Assembly: GCA_002473085.1 (NCBI GenBank)
Contig: DKTP01000116.1
Coordinates: 1-20,011, forward strand
Length of the DNA stretch: 20,011 nucleotides
Source of the DNA: Anaerolineales bacterium UBA7227
Lineage (GTDB): Bacteria > Chloroflexota > Anaerolineae > Anaerolineales > Villigracilaceae
Direction of reading: 5' to 3'
Below the pieces are notes generated by a model. The model ran no database searches, was not told the origin of the DNA, and saw only the letters and a list, made by a program, of their open reading frames with translations. The translations under genes and the position numbers were made by a program. Shown in pieces: positions 9,270 to 16,056 of this stretch; the stretch's first letter is position 1, and the number at the start of each line of letters is the position of its first letter.

Positions 9270-10025
9270 TCAACCCCGCTTCTCGTCCGCCATCTGCTTG
9301 CGGACAAAAAACGGATACCCGATCAGCAGGATCGCGGCGAACGCGAACCACTGCAACGCGTAACCCATGTGCGGCCCCTCCGTCAACTCGATCTCGGGCT
9401 GGTACGGGATGGGCGGCTCGGCGGCGCCCGCGTCGGGGTTCGGCTGGATATAAACGGGCAGGATCGGATACGGGACCTGCGCGGCCAGCCGTTCGAGGTT
9501 GACGAAATTCCAGAAGTCGAGACGCGCCTGGCCGGGCGCGAGCGCGGGATCGGAATTCGCGCCCAGCGGAATCTTCGTCTCGCCCAGGCGGATCATCCCC
9601 TGAACCTGCGCGGGCGCGGCTCCATCGTAGCGCGTCCACGCCGACGGCGCGTCGTTCCCCTCCGCGGGGATCCAGCCGCGGTCCACGAGGACGGCGCGGC
9701 CGTCGTCGAGACGGAGAGGCGTGAGCATGTGATAGCCATAGCGCTGGTTGTAATACTGGTTCCGCAACGCGACCTGGTTGGCAAAATCATACGTCCCGCG
9801 GACGACGACGGCGCGGTATTCCAGCGCGGCGAGGTCGGCGTCGGCTTCCGCGTTCAAGTCCAGCGGAGGCATGGCGCGCACGGCAAGATAATGCGAGTTG
9901 AAGGCGCGCCGCTGCTCGAGCCGGTCCAACTGCCAGACGCCGAGACGCGCGCACGCCGCCGCGCCGACGAGGGCGAGGAGCGTGGCGAAAATCCATTTGC
10001 GGGAAAAGAGAACAGCCAGGGTCAT
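9270..10025 (-). CDS. SURF1 family cytochrome oxidase assembly protein
   Basis: 251 residues with the classic SURF1 layout: one membrane helix near each end and a periplasmic domain between. Signatures are GVWQLDRLEQR (29-39), VDRGWIP (114-120), FWNFVNLERLAAQV (171-184), PVYIQ, and the C-terminal PHMGYALQWFAFAAILLIGYPFF with H219. SURF1 helps place heme A into subunit I of aa3/caa3 oxidases, which fits the neighbouring CtaB-type gene and oxidase genes. The frame is open far upstream, but ATG 10025 overlaps the preceding TGA as ATGA and begins just before the first helix, so I used it. The family is usually 220-300 residues, so the protein looks complete. Confidence 0.92.
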   Translation of the reverse strand: MTLAVLFSRKWIFATLLALVGAAACARLGVWQLDRLEQRRAFNSHYLAVRAMPPLDLNAEADADLAALEYRAVVVRGTYDFANQVALRNQYYNQRYGYHMLTPLRLDDGRAVLVDRGWIPAEGNDAPSAWTRYDGAAPAQVQGMIRLGETKIPLGANSDPALAPGQARLDFWNFVNLERLAAQVPYPILPVYIQPNPDAGAAEPPIPYQPEIELTEGPHMGYALQWFAFAAILLIGYPFFVRKQMADEKRG

Positions 10026-10573
10026 TGCTTTTCGACGCGCCGGGACGCGTCCTCTTCTTTCTTCACGGGCATCACGAGGCTGTAGACCGCGATCAGGATT
10101 CCCAGCGGGAGTCCCGCGTAGAAAATACCGTACGCGCGCGTCCAGATCGTGACCGGCTCCCGCACGTCGAGGCCGATGTACCTGGTCGGCTGGAAACTGC
10201 ACTCGTAGGCCAAACTCTCCTCGGCAGATAGTTGCAAGCGCGCCGAGGCTCCGGCGGGAATCCACAAAGGTCCCATCTGGTGCGACACCGCGTCCTCGTT
10301 TTTAACCACGAGCATATCGCCAAGCACGAAGATCATGTTCTGTGGGATGGTGGGAGGCTGTTCGCCGCGCGCCACCATGTCCGCTGTCCCCGCGGGGATG
10401 GCGAGGACGATGGTCTCGGGCGGGCGGGCCGTCTCGCGGAGGAAGATGAACGTGACCTCGCTGACGGCGACGCCGCCCAGCAGGCCGATGAGGAGGGAGA
10501 TCAGGATACGTTTAAGAATGGGATTTGACATGGGACGATCCGCAGACCGTGATGAAATTCCGCGCCGCGTCAT
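10022..10573 (-). CDS. Membrane-anchored cupredoxin-like protein with a degenerate copper site
   Basis: 183 residues with a membrane helix at about 22-45, an outer domain at 52-140, and a second helix at 148-169. The outer domain reads as a cupredoxin-like fold: IPQNMIFVLGDMLVVKNED, H98 in SHQMGP, a WIPAGASARLQL strand, then YECSFQP with C125. In blue-copper proteins the Cys is followed by a His two to three residues later and then a Met; here those positions hold Phe/Gln and no Met, so only H98, C125 and possibly M100 remain. It lies between SCO and SURF1 with ATGA overlaps on both sides, suggesting a role in CuA or CuB assembly, but I know no named family. ATG 10573 gives the overlap; ATG 10531 (MSNPILKR) is an alternative start that removes an Arg-rich 14-residue leader. 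Confidence 0.75.
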   Translation of the reverse strand: MTRRGISSRSADRPMSNPILKRILISLLIGLLGGVAVSEVTFIFLRETARPPETIVLAIPAGTADMVARGEQPPTIPQNMIFVLGDMLVVKNEDAVSHQMGPLWIPAGASARLQLSAEESLAYECSFQPTRYIGLDVREPVTIWTRAYGIFYAGLPLGILIAVYSLVMPVKKEEDASRRVEKQ

Positions 10574-11172
10574 TTCAACAAAATCTTGATGTCATGCACA
10601 ATATCCGCGACGGGCGTCTGAAAACCATACGAGAGGCGCAGGTCGCCGTCCGCGTCGATGAGCGTGATGCGGGCGGTATGGTTCACGATGTAGCCCATGG
10701 CCGAAGTGGATTGCTCGACCGTGCGGAAGACGCCGTACGCGTCCCAGATGGGCCGCAACTGTTCCATTGTACCCGTCAAGCCGATGAAGTCCGAGCGGAA
10801 GCGGGAGACGTATTCCTGGACCCGCTCGGGCGTGTCGCGGTCGGGGTCAACGGAGACGAAGACCACGCGGACCGCGTCCGCCGAACTGCCGAGGCGGTCC
10901 ATCGCCTGTTTCATCTCCGCCATCGTGGTGGGGCAGACGTCGGGGCAGGAGGTGTAGCCGAAGAACAACAGGACGATCCTGCCGCGCTGGTCGCTGAGAC
11001 GAAACATGCTGCCGTCGGCGCGCGTCAACTCGATGGGCGGCGCGACGGGAAACGGTTCCGCGTACGAGGCGCCACGGAAACCGGGAGGCTTTCCAAACCA
11101 GTAAATGGCCGCCGCGGCGAGGAGGATGGCGAGGAAGGAAAAGACGCCGACGGAGAGAAGCTTTTTGTCCAT
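10570..11172 (-). CDS. SCO1/SenC family copper chaperone for cytochrome oxidase
   Basis: 200 residues: an N-terminal membrane anchor (5-26), then a thioredoxin-fold domain. The copper and redox motif C76-P-D-V-C80 in GYTSCPDVCPTTM and the third ligand H165 in YIVNHTARITLID are both present, as is FVSVDPDRDTPE typical of SCO proteins. SCO proteins reduce the CuA cysteines of subunit II and deliver copper, and the CuA subunit is encoded upstream in the same direction. The start ATG 11172 lies eight bases after the T-run of a terminator and has no visible Shine-Dalgarno. The stop overlaps the next start as ATGA, so SCO, the cupredoxin-like protein and SURF1 form a coupled set. Confidence 0.93.
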   Translation of the reverse strand: MDKKLLSVGVFSFLAILLAAAAIYWFGKPPGFRGASYAEPFPVAPPIELTRADGSMFRLSDQRGRIVLLFFGYTSCPDVCPTTMAEMKQAMDRLGSSADAVRVVFVSVDPDRDTPERVQEYVSRFRSDFIGLTGTMEQLRPIWDAYGVFRTVEQSTSAMGYIVNHTARITLIDADGDLRLSYGFQTPVADIVHDIKILLK

Positions 11173-11179
11173 AATGTCG

Positions 11180-11210
11180 AAAAAACAGGGCGACCCTTTG
11201 GCCGCCCCGT
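11180..11210 (-). terminator. Intrinsic terminator after the oxidase structural genes
   Basis: On the minus strand ACGGGGCGGCC (11210-11200) pairs with GGTCGCCCTGT (11195-11185) over 11 bp with two G-T pairs, loop of four, then six T. It separates the subunit genes from the assembly genes; incomplete termination here would make assembly factors less abundant than the oxidase itself. Confidence 0.85.
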
Positions 11211-11237
11211 TCTATCGCAACTATACCAGAAACTTGC

Positions 11238-12011
11238 CTACTTGACGGCCGTACCGATGAGGTACAGAGCCGGGTAGAAGAAGATCCATACCACGTCCAC
11301 AAAGTGCCAGTAGACGGCGGCCGCTTCCACGCCCCAATGTCTCTCAGGGGTAAAGTAGCCCCTGCGGCCATTGCGCCAGACGAGGAAGATGAAGATCAGG
11401 CCGGTCGTCACGTGGAAGGCGTGCATACCCGTCATCATGTAGAAGATGCCGCCGACCACGTCCCGGCTGGCGATCACGCCCTCCAGTTTGGCGAGCTGCC
11501 ACTCGCCGCCCACCACGCCGACCACGAATCCGAGGCCGAGGACGAAGGTGACGCCCAGCCAGAACAGGAAGTTCTTCTTGTCGCCATGTTCGATGCTGGT
11601 CTCGGCGCGGTTCATGGAGAACGAGGAGATCAGCAGGACGGCGGTCACAAACAGGCCGAGGTACTGGTTCAGCGCGGGGCGCTCCAGTCCCAGCAGGTTG
11701 ATGCGGCTGATGAGCAATCCGCCGAACACGAACGAGTCGGACAACAGGAACAGCCAGAGGCCGAGACGGTTGGTGGCAAGCCGGTACGCGTAACTATCGC
11801 GGTCTTCGCCCGCGTCCTCCCGCGCCAGCCTGTAGATGTGCATGTAGTAGTACGCTACCAGCCCGGCTTTGATGACCGCGACCAGGAGCAACAGGATGAC
11901 GTTCGGAAGCGCGATCGCGATGCCGAACTCCAACGCGGTCAAAATGGCGAGGTAGATGAAAATGATGACGCCCTGCGAGAGCGCGGATTTTTTGTCGGTT
12001 GTGTGTTCCAT
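11238..12011 (-). CDS. ctaE: Cytochrome c oxidase subunit IV-III fusion (CtaF-like plus CtaE)
   Basis: 257 residues. Residues 13-60 (GVIIFIYLAILTALEFGIAI ... AVIKAGLVAYYYMHI) match the small prokaryotic subunit IV (COX4_pro) pattern of helices ending in a YYMH motif. Residues 80-257 are subunit III with five helices: LGLWLFLLSDSFVFGGL, TGMHAFHVTTG (H197, H200) and YWHFVDVVWIFFYP. The natural C-terminus after LIGTAVK shows the fusion order is IV then III. Subunit III stabilises the catalytic core of A-type oxidases. ATG 12011 has AGGAA seven bases upstream; ATG 12017 is in frame but touches that Shine-Dalgarno, so the shorter form is preferred. The start lies nine bases after the ctaD stop. 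Confidence 0.9.
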   Translation of the reverse strand: MEHTTDKKSALSQGVIIFIYLAILTALEFGIAIALPNVILLLLVAVIKAGLVAYYYMHIYRLAREDAGEDRDSYAYRLATNRLGLWLFLLSDSFVFGGLLISRINLLGLERPALNQYLGLFVTAVLLISSFSMNRAETSIEHGDKKNFLFWLGVTFVLGLGFVVGVVGGEWQLAKLEGVIASRDVVGGIFYMMTGMHAFHVTTGLIFIFLVWRNGRRGYFTPERHWGVEAAAVYWHFVDVVWIFFYPALYLIGTAVK

Positions 12012-12020
12012 GATCATTTC

Positions 12021-13871
12021 CTACTTCTTCACAAATTCCACGTATTTGGAGCCGGGCAGGCCGTAATCGTACGGTTCGCCCACCACTTCAAAGGGCGTCT
12101 CATAATTGTGCGCGGGCATCGGAGAGGGAACCTGCCACTCGGGCGAGCGCGAATTCCACAGGTTGCCGGTCGCGGATTCGCCGCGCTTCACGCTTTGGAC
12201 GAGGTTGATGATGAAGATCAGCACTGAAATGGCGATGAGGAAGGCCGCCACGGTCAGGACGATGTGCCAGGTCTGGAAACCCAGCGCGGGGTCGTAGTCG
12301 AAGATGCGGCGGCGCATTCCCAGCAGGCCGATGCGCATCATGCCGAGCGTGAGGATGACGAACGAGGGGAAGATCAGCCAGAAGTGCCAGCGGCCCAGCT
12401 TCTCGTCCAGGCGGCGGCCCGTGGCCTTCGGGAACCAGTAATAGAGAGCGGCGAAGAACGGGAAGACGAATCCGCCGAAGAGCGTGTCGTGGAAGTGGCC
12501 GACGATCCAGTACGTGTCGTGCAGGTGCAGGTTGGTCGAGACGGTGGCGTTCGGGGGGCCGGTCAATCCGCCCATCAAAAAGACGACGATCGAGCCAACC
12601 ACAAAAAGGAAGGCTGTTGACATCGGATGGTCGACCTTGCCCTTCCAAAGCGTCGCGACCCACGAGAAGAACTTCACGCCGGTCGGGACGGCCACCAGCA
12701 GGGTGCTGTACATGAAGGGGACGCGCAGGTATTCGTTCATACCCGACGTGAACATGTGGTGCGCCCAGACGAGAAAGCCCACCAGCGCGATGCCGAGCGA
12801 GGACATGGCGACCCACTTATAGCCAAAGAGCGGCTTGCGGACGAAGACCGGGAGCAGTTCCGAAATGACGCCGAGGCCGGGCAGGATGAAGAGGTAGACC
12901 GCGGGGTGCGAGTAGAACCAGAACAGGTGCTGGAACAGGATGGGGTTGCCGCCCTTGGCCGGGTCGAAGAAGCCCATGCCGAAGAGACGCTGGAACATGA
13001 CCATCTGGAAGGAGAGGCCGATCAACTGGGTGGCGGTCAACGAAATGAGGGAGGTGGCGATGGCTGCCCAGACGAAGATCGGCACGCGGAAGGTGGTCAT
13101 GCCTTTAGAGCGCATTCGGACGACAGTGGCGATCAGGTTGAGCGCGCCGAGAATGGAGGACCAGCCGGCCACGAACACGCCGAGGAAGAACATTTGAGGG
13201 CCGACAATGGAGGGATTGGCCGAAAGAGGCGGGTAGCCCGTCCAGCCGGCTTCCACGCCGCCGAGCGGCATGGACAGCAGCAGCCAGACCGAGGCCGGGA
13301 CGACCAGCCAGAACGAGAAAGCGTTCAGGCGCGGGAAGGCCATATCGGGCGCGCCGATGAGGAGCGGGACGAGGTAGTTCATCATTCCCGCGATACCCAG
13401 CAGGATCGAGACGATCATGATCATCCCGTGCAGGGACATCAGCGTATTGTATTGGCCGGGCTGGAGGAATTGCTGGCCTTCGAACGAAAGTTCCGTGCGG
13501 AAGATCAACGCGAAGGTCCCGCCGGTGACCAGCAGGATCAGGGCGGCGACGGTGTATTGAATGCCGATGACTTTGTGGTCGAGCGAGGGGCCGAGATATT
13601 TCAGCCAGCCCGCGGGGTCATCGTGATGGTCGGAGGTCTCCTGTCCGCGCCACCATTTGAACCAGTCGCTCATCACGCCGTGCGAGGCGAGGAAGGCCAG
13701 CGTGCCGACGACTCCGCCAAAAACCCAGGCGTGCTCGGTAAAGAGGTAATTGCTCGCGGCGGGAAGTCCCAGCGCGAGGCGGATGCCCGCTACGAAGGCG
13801 ATGCCGGCCGCCAGGCCAATCGTCAGCCAGACCAGCCCGCGCGCCAGGGGAACAGAGTAGAATTTCTTCAT
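12021..13871 (-). CDS. ctaD: Cytochrome c oxidase subunit I, A2-type heme-copper oxidase
   Basis: 616 residues and about fourteen membrane helices: the usual twelve plus two at the N-terminus (11-66) before the LDHKVIGIQY entry of the core. Visible ligands and pathway residues are H148 (low-spin heme, SLHGMIM), H322 with Y326 in YSHPAVY (CuB and the cross-linked Tyr), H371/H372 (CuB), K400 (K channel, PTGVK), H459 (heme a3) and H461 (low-spin heme) in VGHFHDTLFGG. The Y320-S321 pair replaces the Glu of A1 enzymes (GHPEVY), which defines subtype A2. The position of the D-channel entry Asp before QYN is Pro138 by my reading. The enzyme reduces oxygen to water and pumps protons. Shine-Dalgarno GGAGA stands eight bases before ATG 13871. 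Confidence 0.97.
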   Translation of the reverse strand: MKKFYSVPLARGLVWLTIGLAAGIAFVAGIRLALGLPAASNYLFTEHAWVFGGVVGTLAFLASHGVMSDWFKWWRGQETSDHHDDPAGWLKYLGPSLDHKVIGIQYTVAALILLVTGGTFALIFRTELSFEGQQFLQPGQYNTLMSLHGMIMIVSILLGIAGMMNYLVPLLIGAPDMAFPRLNAFSFWLVVPASVWLLLSMPLGGVEAGWTGYPPLSANPSIVGPQMFFLGVFVAGWSSILGALNLIATVVRMRSKGMTTFRVPIFVWAAIATSLISLTATQLIGLSFQMVMFQRLFGMGFFDPAKGGNPILFQHLFWFYSHPAVYLFILPGLGVISELLPVFVRKPLFGYKWVAMSSLGIALVGFLVWAHHMFTSGMNEYLRVPFMYSTLLVAVPTGVKFFSWVATLWKGKVDHPMSTAFLFVVGSIVVFLMGGLTGPPNATVSTNLHLHDTYWIVGHFHDTLFGGFVFPFFAALYYWFPKATGRRLDEKLGRWHFWLIFPSFVILTLGMMRIGLLGMRRRIFDYDPALGFQTWHIVLTVAAFLIAISVLIFIINLVQSVKRGESATGNLWNSRSPEWQVPSPMPAHNYETPFEVVGEPYDYGLPGSKYVEFVKK

Positions 13872-13889
13872 ATTGATATTCTCCGCGCG

Positions 13890-14894
13890 TTATTTCAACG
13901 TCTCGATATACGCGATAATATTGGCGAGATCTTCCTCGCTGAAGACGTAAGCCGGCATCTTCACGCTCGCGAAGCCGGCCGCGATCTTGGCCTGCGGATC
14001 CAAGATGGATTCCTTGATGTAGGCCTCGTCCGCGGCGACGCTGGAGCCGCCCTCGAGGCTGGCCTGGGAACCAAAGAGTCCCTGCCAGGTGGGGCCGACC
14101 AGCGCCGAGCCGTTGACGGTGTGGCAGCCCAAACAGCCGTTATTTTTCACGAGCAATTCGCCTTTGGCGGCGGGCGTCTGCGCGGAGGCCATGGAGGACT
14201 GCTGCGCGGCCGCCCACTGCTGAAACGCGGCGGCCTCTGTGACCACCACCTGCGATTCCATCTGGTAGTGCGCGGAGCCGCACAGCTCGGCGCAGCGGAC
14301 TTTGTAGGAACCGTTCAGGGTCGGGGTGATCCGCAACTGCGTCACGCGGCCCGGCACAACATCCTGTTTGACGCGGAATTCGGGGACCCAGAAGGAGTGG
14401 ATCACGTCTTCGGCTTCCATTTCAAGCAGGATCTGCCGCCCGTTGGGCAGGTGTAGTTCGTCGCTGATAAACCCGCCGTATTCGGGATATTCGAAACTCC
14501 ACGCGAACTGCCGGGCGTGGACTTTGACGATCATGGCCTGCGGGTCCACGCGGCGGGTTTCGCCAAGGGTGTAGGCGCCCAAATAAGCGAAGACCAGCAC
14601 CAAAACCAGCGGGATGACGGTCCAGGTGATCTCCAATTTGGTGTTGCCCGTAATGTATTCCGCGTCGCTGGTATCGCCCGCTTTGCGGCGGAACACAAAC
14701 AGGCCGTACATCAGCGGGACGACGATCAGCGCGAACAGGAAGGAAATCGTGACCACTTCCAGGTTCCACAGCCAGTCAATGGGGGCCGCCTGAACGCTGG
14801 CCTCCACCGGCATCAGGTGGGCGGCGTCCAGCCCCGCATAGGTCAGGATTGCCACGAGGATGACCAGGACGCCGACGATAAGGTAGTGTCGCAT
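13890..14894 (-). CDS. ctaC: Cytochrome c oxidase subunit II with fused cytochrome c (caa3 type)
   Basis: 334 residues. An N-terminal signal or anchor helix and two further membrane helices (42-68, 90-110) precede the CuA domain: aromatic patch QFAWSFEYP, then H166 in DVIHSFWVPEF, and C201-x-E203-x-C205-x3-H209-x2-M212 in CAELCGSAHYQM. A linker of about 30 Ala/Gln/Ser-rich residues leads to a class I cytochrome c domain with C254-x2-C257-H258 (CLGCH) and axial M313 in VKMPAYVFSEED. The fused heme c makes this a caa3-type oxidase. Electrons enter at heme c, pass to CuA and then to heme a. Shine-Dalgarno AGGAGA stands just before ATG 14894, and ctaD starts 18 bases after the stop. Confidence 0.97.
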   Translation of the reverse strand: MRHYLIVGVLVILVAILTYAGLDAAHLMPVEASVQAAPIDWLWNLEVVTISFLFALIVVPLMYGLFVFRRKAGDTSDAEYITGNTKLEITWTVIPLVLVLVFAYLGAYTLGETRRVDPQAMIVKVHARQFAWSFEYPEYGGFISDELHLPNGRQILLEMEAEDVIHSFWVPEFRVKQDVVPGRVTQLRITPTLNGSYKVRCAELCGSAHYQMESQVVVTEAAAFQQWAAAQQSSMASAQTPAAKGELLVKNNGCLGCHTVNGSALVGPTWQGLFGSQASLEGGSSVAADEAYIKESILDPQAKIAAGFASVKMPAYVFSEEDLANIIAYIETLK

Positions 14895-14920
14895 ACGCTT
14901 CTCCTAAAAAAAGTGATGAG

Positions 14921-15286
14921 TCAGTCCCAGGGATTGGTGAGCCAGGCTTCCGCTTGCGCGGCGGTCAGGCGCTTGCGTTGATACAGCACCACAGGTTCGG
15001 TGGAGCCGAGCGAAACCAGCACCACCTGCATGGGCGATTCGCCCTCCATAAACCGCTCGAGGAACTCGTCGCGGTTGATGGTGGCGTCGTCGTAATCCAC
15101 GATCACCAGGTCGGGGCGGAGCGATTCCAACAGGGTCAGCGTTTCCCCGGTTGTGCAGGGCATTCCCACAATTTCGGCCCGTCCCTCCCAACGCGAGGCA
15201 TACGCCTTCCGCAAACCTTCGCGAAACAAAGGATTGGCAGAGGCGATGATGACGCGCTGGGGATGCGAGAGGAGCCGTTGACTCAC
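14921..15286 (-). CDS. Stand-alone degenerate receiver domain protein heading the oxidase operon
   Basis: 121 residues with a receiver-like layout but no output domain. The first strand reads VIIASANPLFREGLR, close to VxIADDHPLFREGL of NarL-type receivers, yet both acidic-pocket Asp are replaced (Ser/Ala). A possible phospho-site D64 stays in PDLVIVDYDD, and the later strand VVLVSLGS and QRKR occupy the Thr and Lys regions. It is probably not phosphorylated in the usual way and may bind a partner or a small ligand; this is inference. GTG 15286 is chosen because AGGAA lies nine bases upstream; ATG 15316 would add ten residues without support and lies inside the promoter spacer. It is 26 bases from ctaC and shares the predicted promoter. 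Confidence 0.7.
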   Translation of the reverse strand: MSQRLLSHPQRVIIASANPLFREGLRKAYASRWEGRAEIVGMPCTTGETLTLLESLRPDLVIVDYDDATINRDEFLERFMEGESPMQVVLVSLGSTEPVVLYQRKRLTAAQAEAWLTNPWD

Positions 15287-15306
15287 AAAAACGAATTCCT
15301 GGCAGT

Positions 15307-15335
15307 AATGTACCAAAATTCGTCTTATTTGTCAT
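15307..15335 (-). promoter_or_regulatory. Predicted sigma-70 promoter of the oxidase operon
   Basis: Minus strand: -35 ATGACA (15330-15335, five of six), a spacer of exactly 17 bases, and -10 TACATT (15307-15312, four of six). The expected transcript start is near 15300, just before the AGGAA of the receiver-like gene, so the leader would be very short. Confidence 0.55.
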
Positions 15336-15338
15336 TAA

Positions 15339-15350
15339 TTCAAATTTGAA
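15339..15350 (-). promoter_or_regulatory. 12-bp perfect palindrome upstream of the oxidase promoter
   Basis: TTCAAATTTGAA is a perfect palindrome ending three bases upstream of the -35 hexamer. The position fits an activator or repressor site for a dimeric regulator. The local AT richness raises the odds of a chance palindrome. Confidence 0.4.
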
Positions 15351-15378
15351 AAAGAGGGGGATTTCAAGCACGCCGCGA

Positions 15379-15397
15379 GGGTGATTATCCATCACCC
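15379..15397. repeat. Inverted repeat GGGTGAT-N5-ATCACCC
   Basis: Two perfect 7-base arms with a 5-base spacer lie between the end of the NarL-like regulator gene and the oxidase promoter. No T-run follows on either strand, so it is not a classic intrinsic terminator. It may be an RNA 3'-end hairpin of the regulator transcript or a protein-binding site about 45 bases upstream of the -35. Confidence 0.5.
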
Positions 15398-15411
15398 GTT
15401 GTCATCATCCT

Positions 15412-16056
15412 TTACGGTCGTTGGATCAACCCCGCCCGCGTTGCCCTGTCTACCGCGTCGGCGCGGCTGTTCACTTCCATTTTTTTGAGAATATGGCGGA
15501 TGTGCGTCTTGACCGTGTTCTCGGAGATATACAGCGTCGAAGCGACCTGACCCGTCGTCTGGCCGCGCGCAAGACAGCGCAAGACTTCCAATTCGCGTTC
15601 GCTCAGCAACTCATTCGGACGCCCGGAGGGAGAACGGCGCATCATCTTGAACGCCAGCGCGGTCATCTCCGGCGAGAGCGCCGACTTCCCCTGCGACACG
15701 TCCAGCAGGGTGCGGCGCAAAGTCTCCGGTTCCATGTTCTTCAGTAGATAGCCGCTGGCCCCCGCCAGGATCGCCCCCACCAGGTCTTCCTCGGCCTGTG
15801 AAACGGTCAGCATCAGGGCATCCGCCTCCTGCCCCGCGGCGCGCAGCGCGCGCAGGGTCTCCACGCCGCTCATGCCGGGCATGTTGACGTCCAACAGAAT
15901 GATGTCGGCCCCGCTCGCGGGGATCGCTTGAAGCGCTTCCTCGCCGCTTCCCGCCTCGCCGGCCACTTCGAACTCGGCCATATCCGAAAGCAGGCCGATC
16001 AACCCGCGGCGGAACAGGATGTGATCATCCACAACGAAGATGCGGATGCGCTTCAC
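15412..16056 (-). CDS. NarL/FixJ-family response regulator (REC plus LuxR-type HTH)
   Basis: 214 residues. The receiver domain (3-120) has acidic pocket D10/D11, phospho-acceptor D56 in IILLDVNMPG, T84 and K106 in GYLLKN. The LuxR/NarL helix-turn-helix (about 148-210) reads LSERELEVLRCLARG, then TLYISENTVKTHIRHILKKM. All catalytic residues are intact, so it should be phosphorylated by the kinase encoded immediately upstream. The start is GTG, overlapping the kinase stop as GTGA, which ties translation of the two. Likely targets include the oxidase operon directly downstream, but that is inferred from position only. Confidence 0.93.
   Translation of the reverse strand: MKRIRIFVVDDHILFRRGLIGLLSDMAEFEVAGEAGSGEEALQAIPASGADIILLDVNMPGMSGVETLRALRAAGQEADALMLTVSQAEEDLVGAILAGASGYLLKNMEPETLRRTLLDVSQGKSALSPEMTALAFKMMRRSPSGRPNELLSERELEVLRCLARGQTTGQVASTLYISENTVKTHIRHILKKMEVNSRADAVDRATRAGLIQRP

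Noticed and set aside
12627..14456. 609-residue open frame on the + strand
   Set aside because: It lies antisense to ctaD and ctaC, which have full catalytic motifs. The translation is rich in Arg, Glu, Asp and Gln with no recognisable domain, as expected for a shadow frame in GC-rich DNA.
15307..15316. ATG 15316 as start of the receiver-like gene
   Set aside because: It would place the start codon inside the predicted promoter and has no Shine-Dalgarno, while GTG 15286 has AGGAA nine bases upstream.
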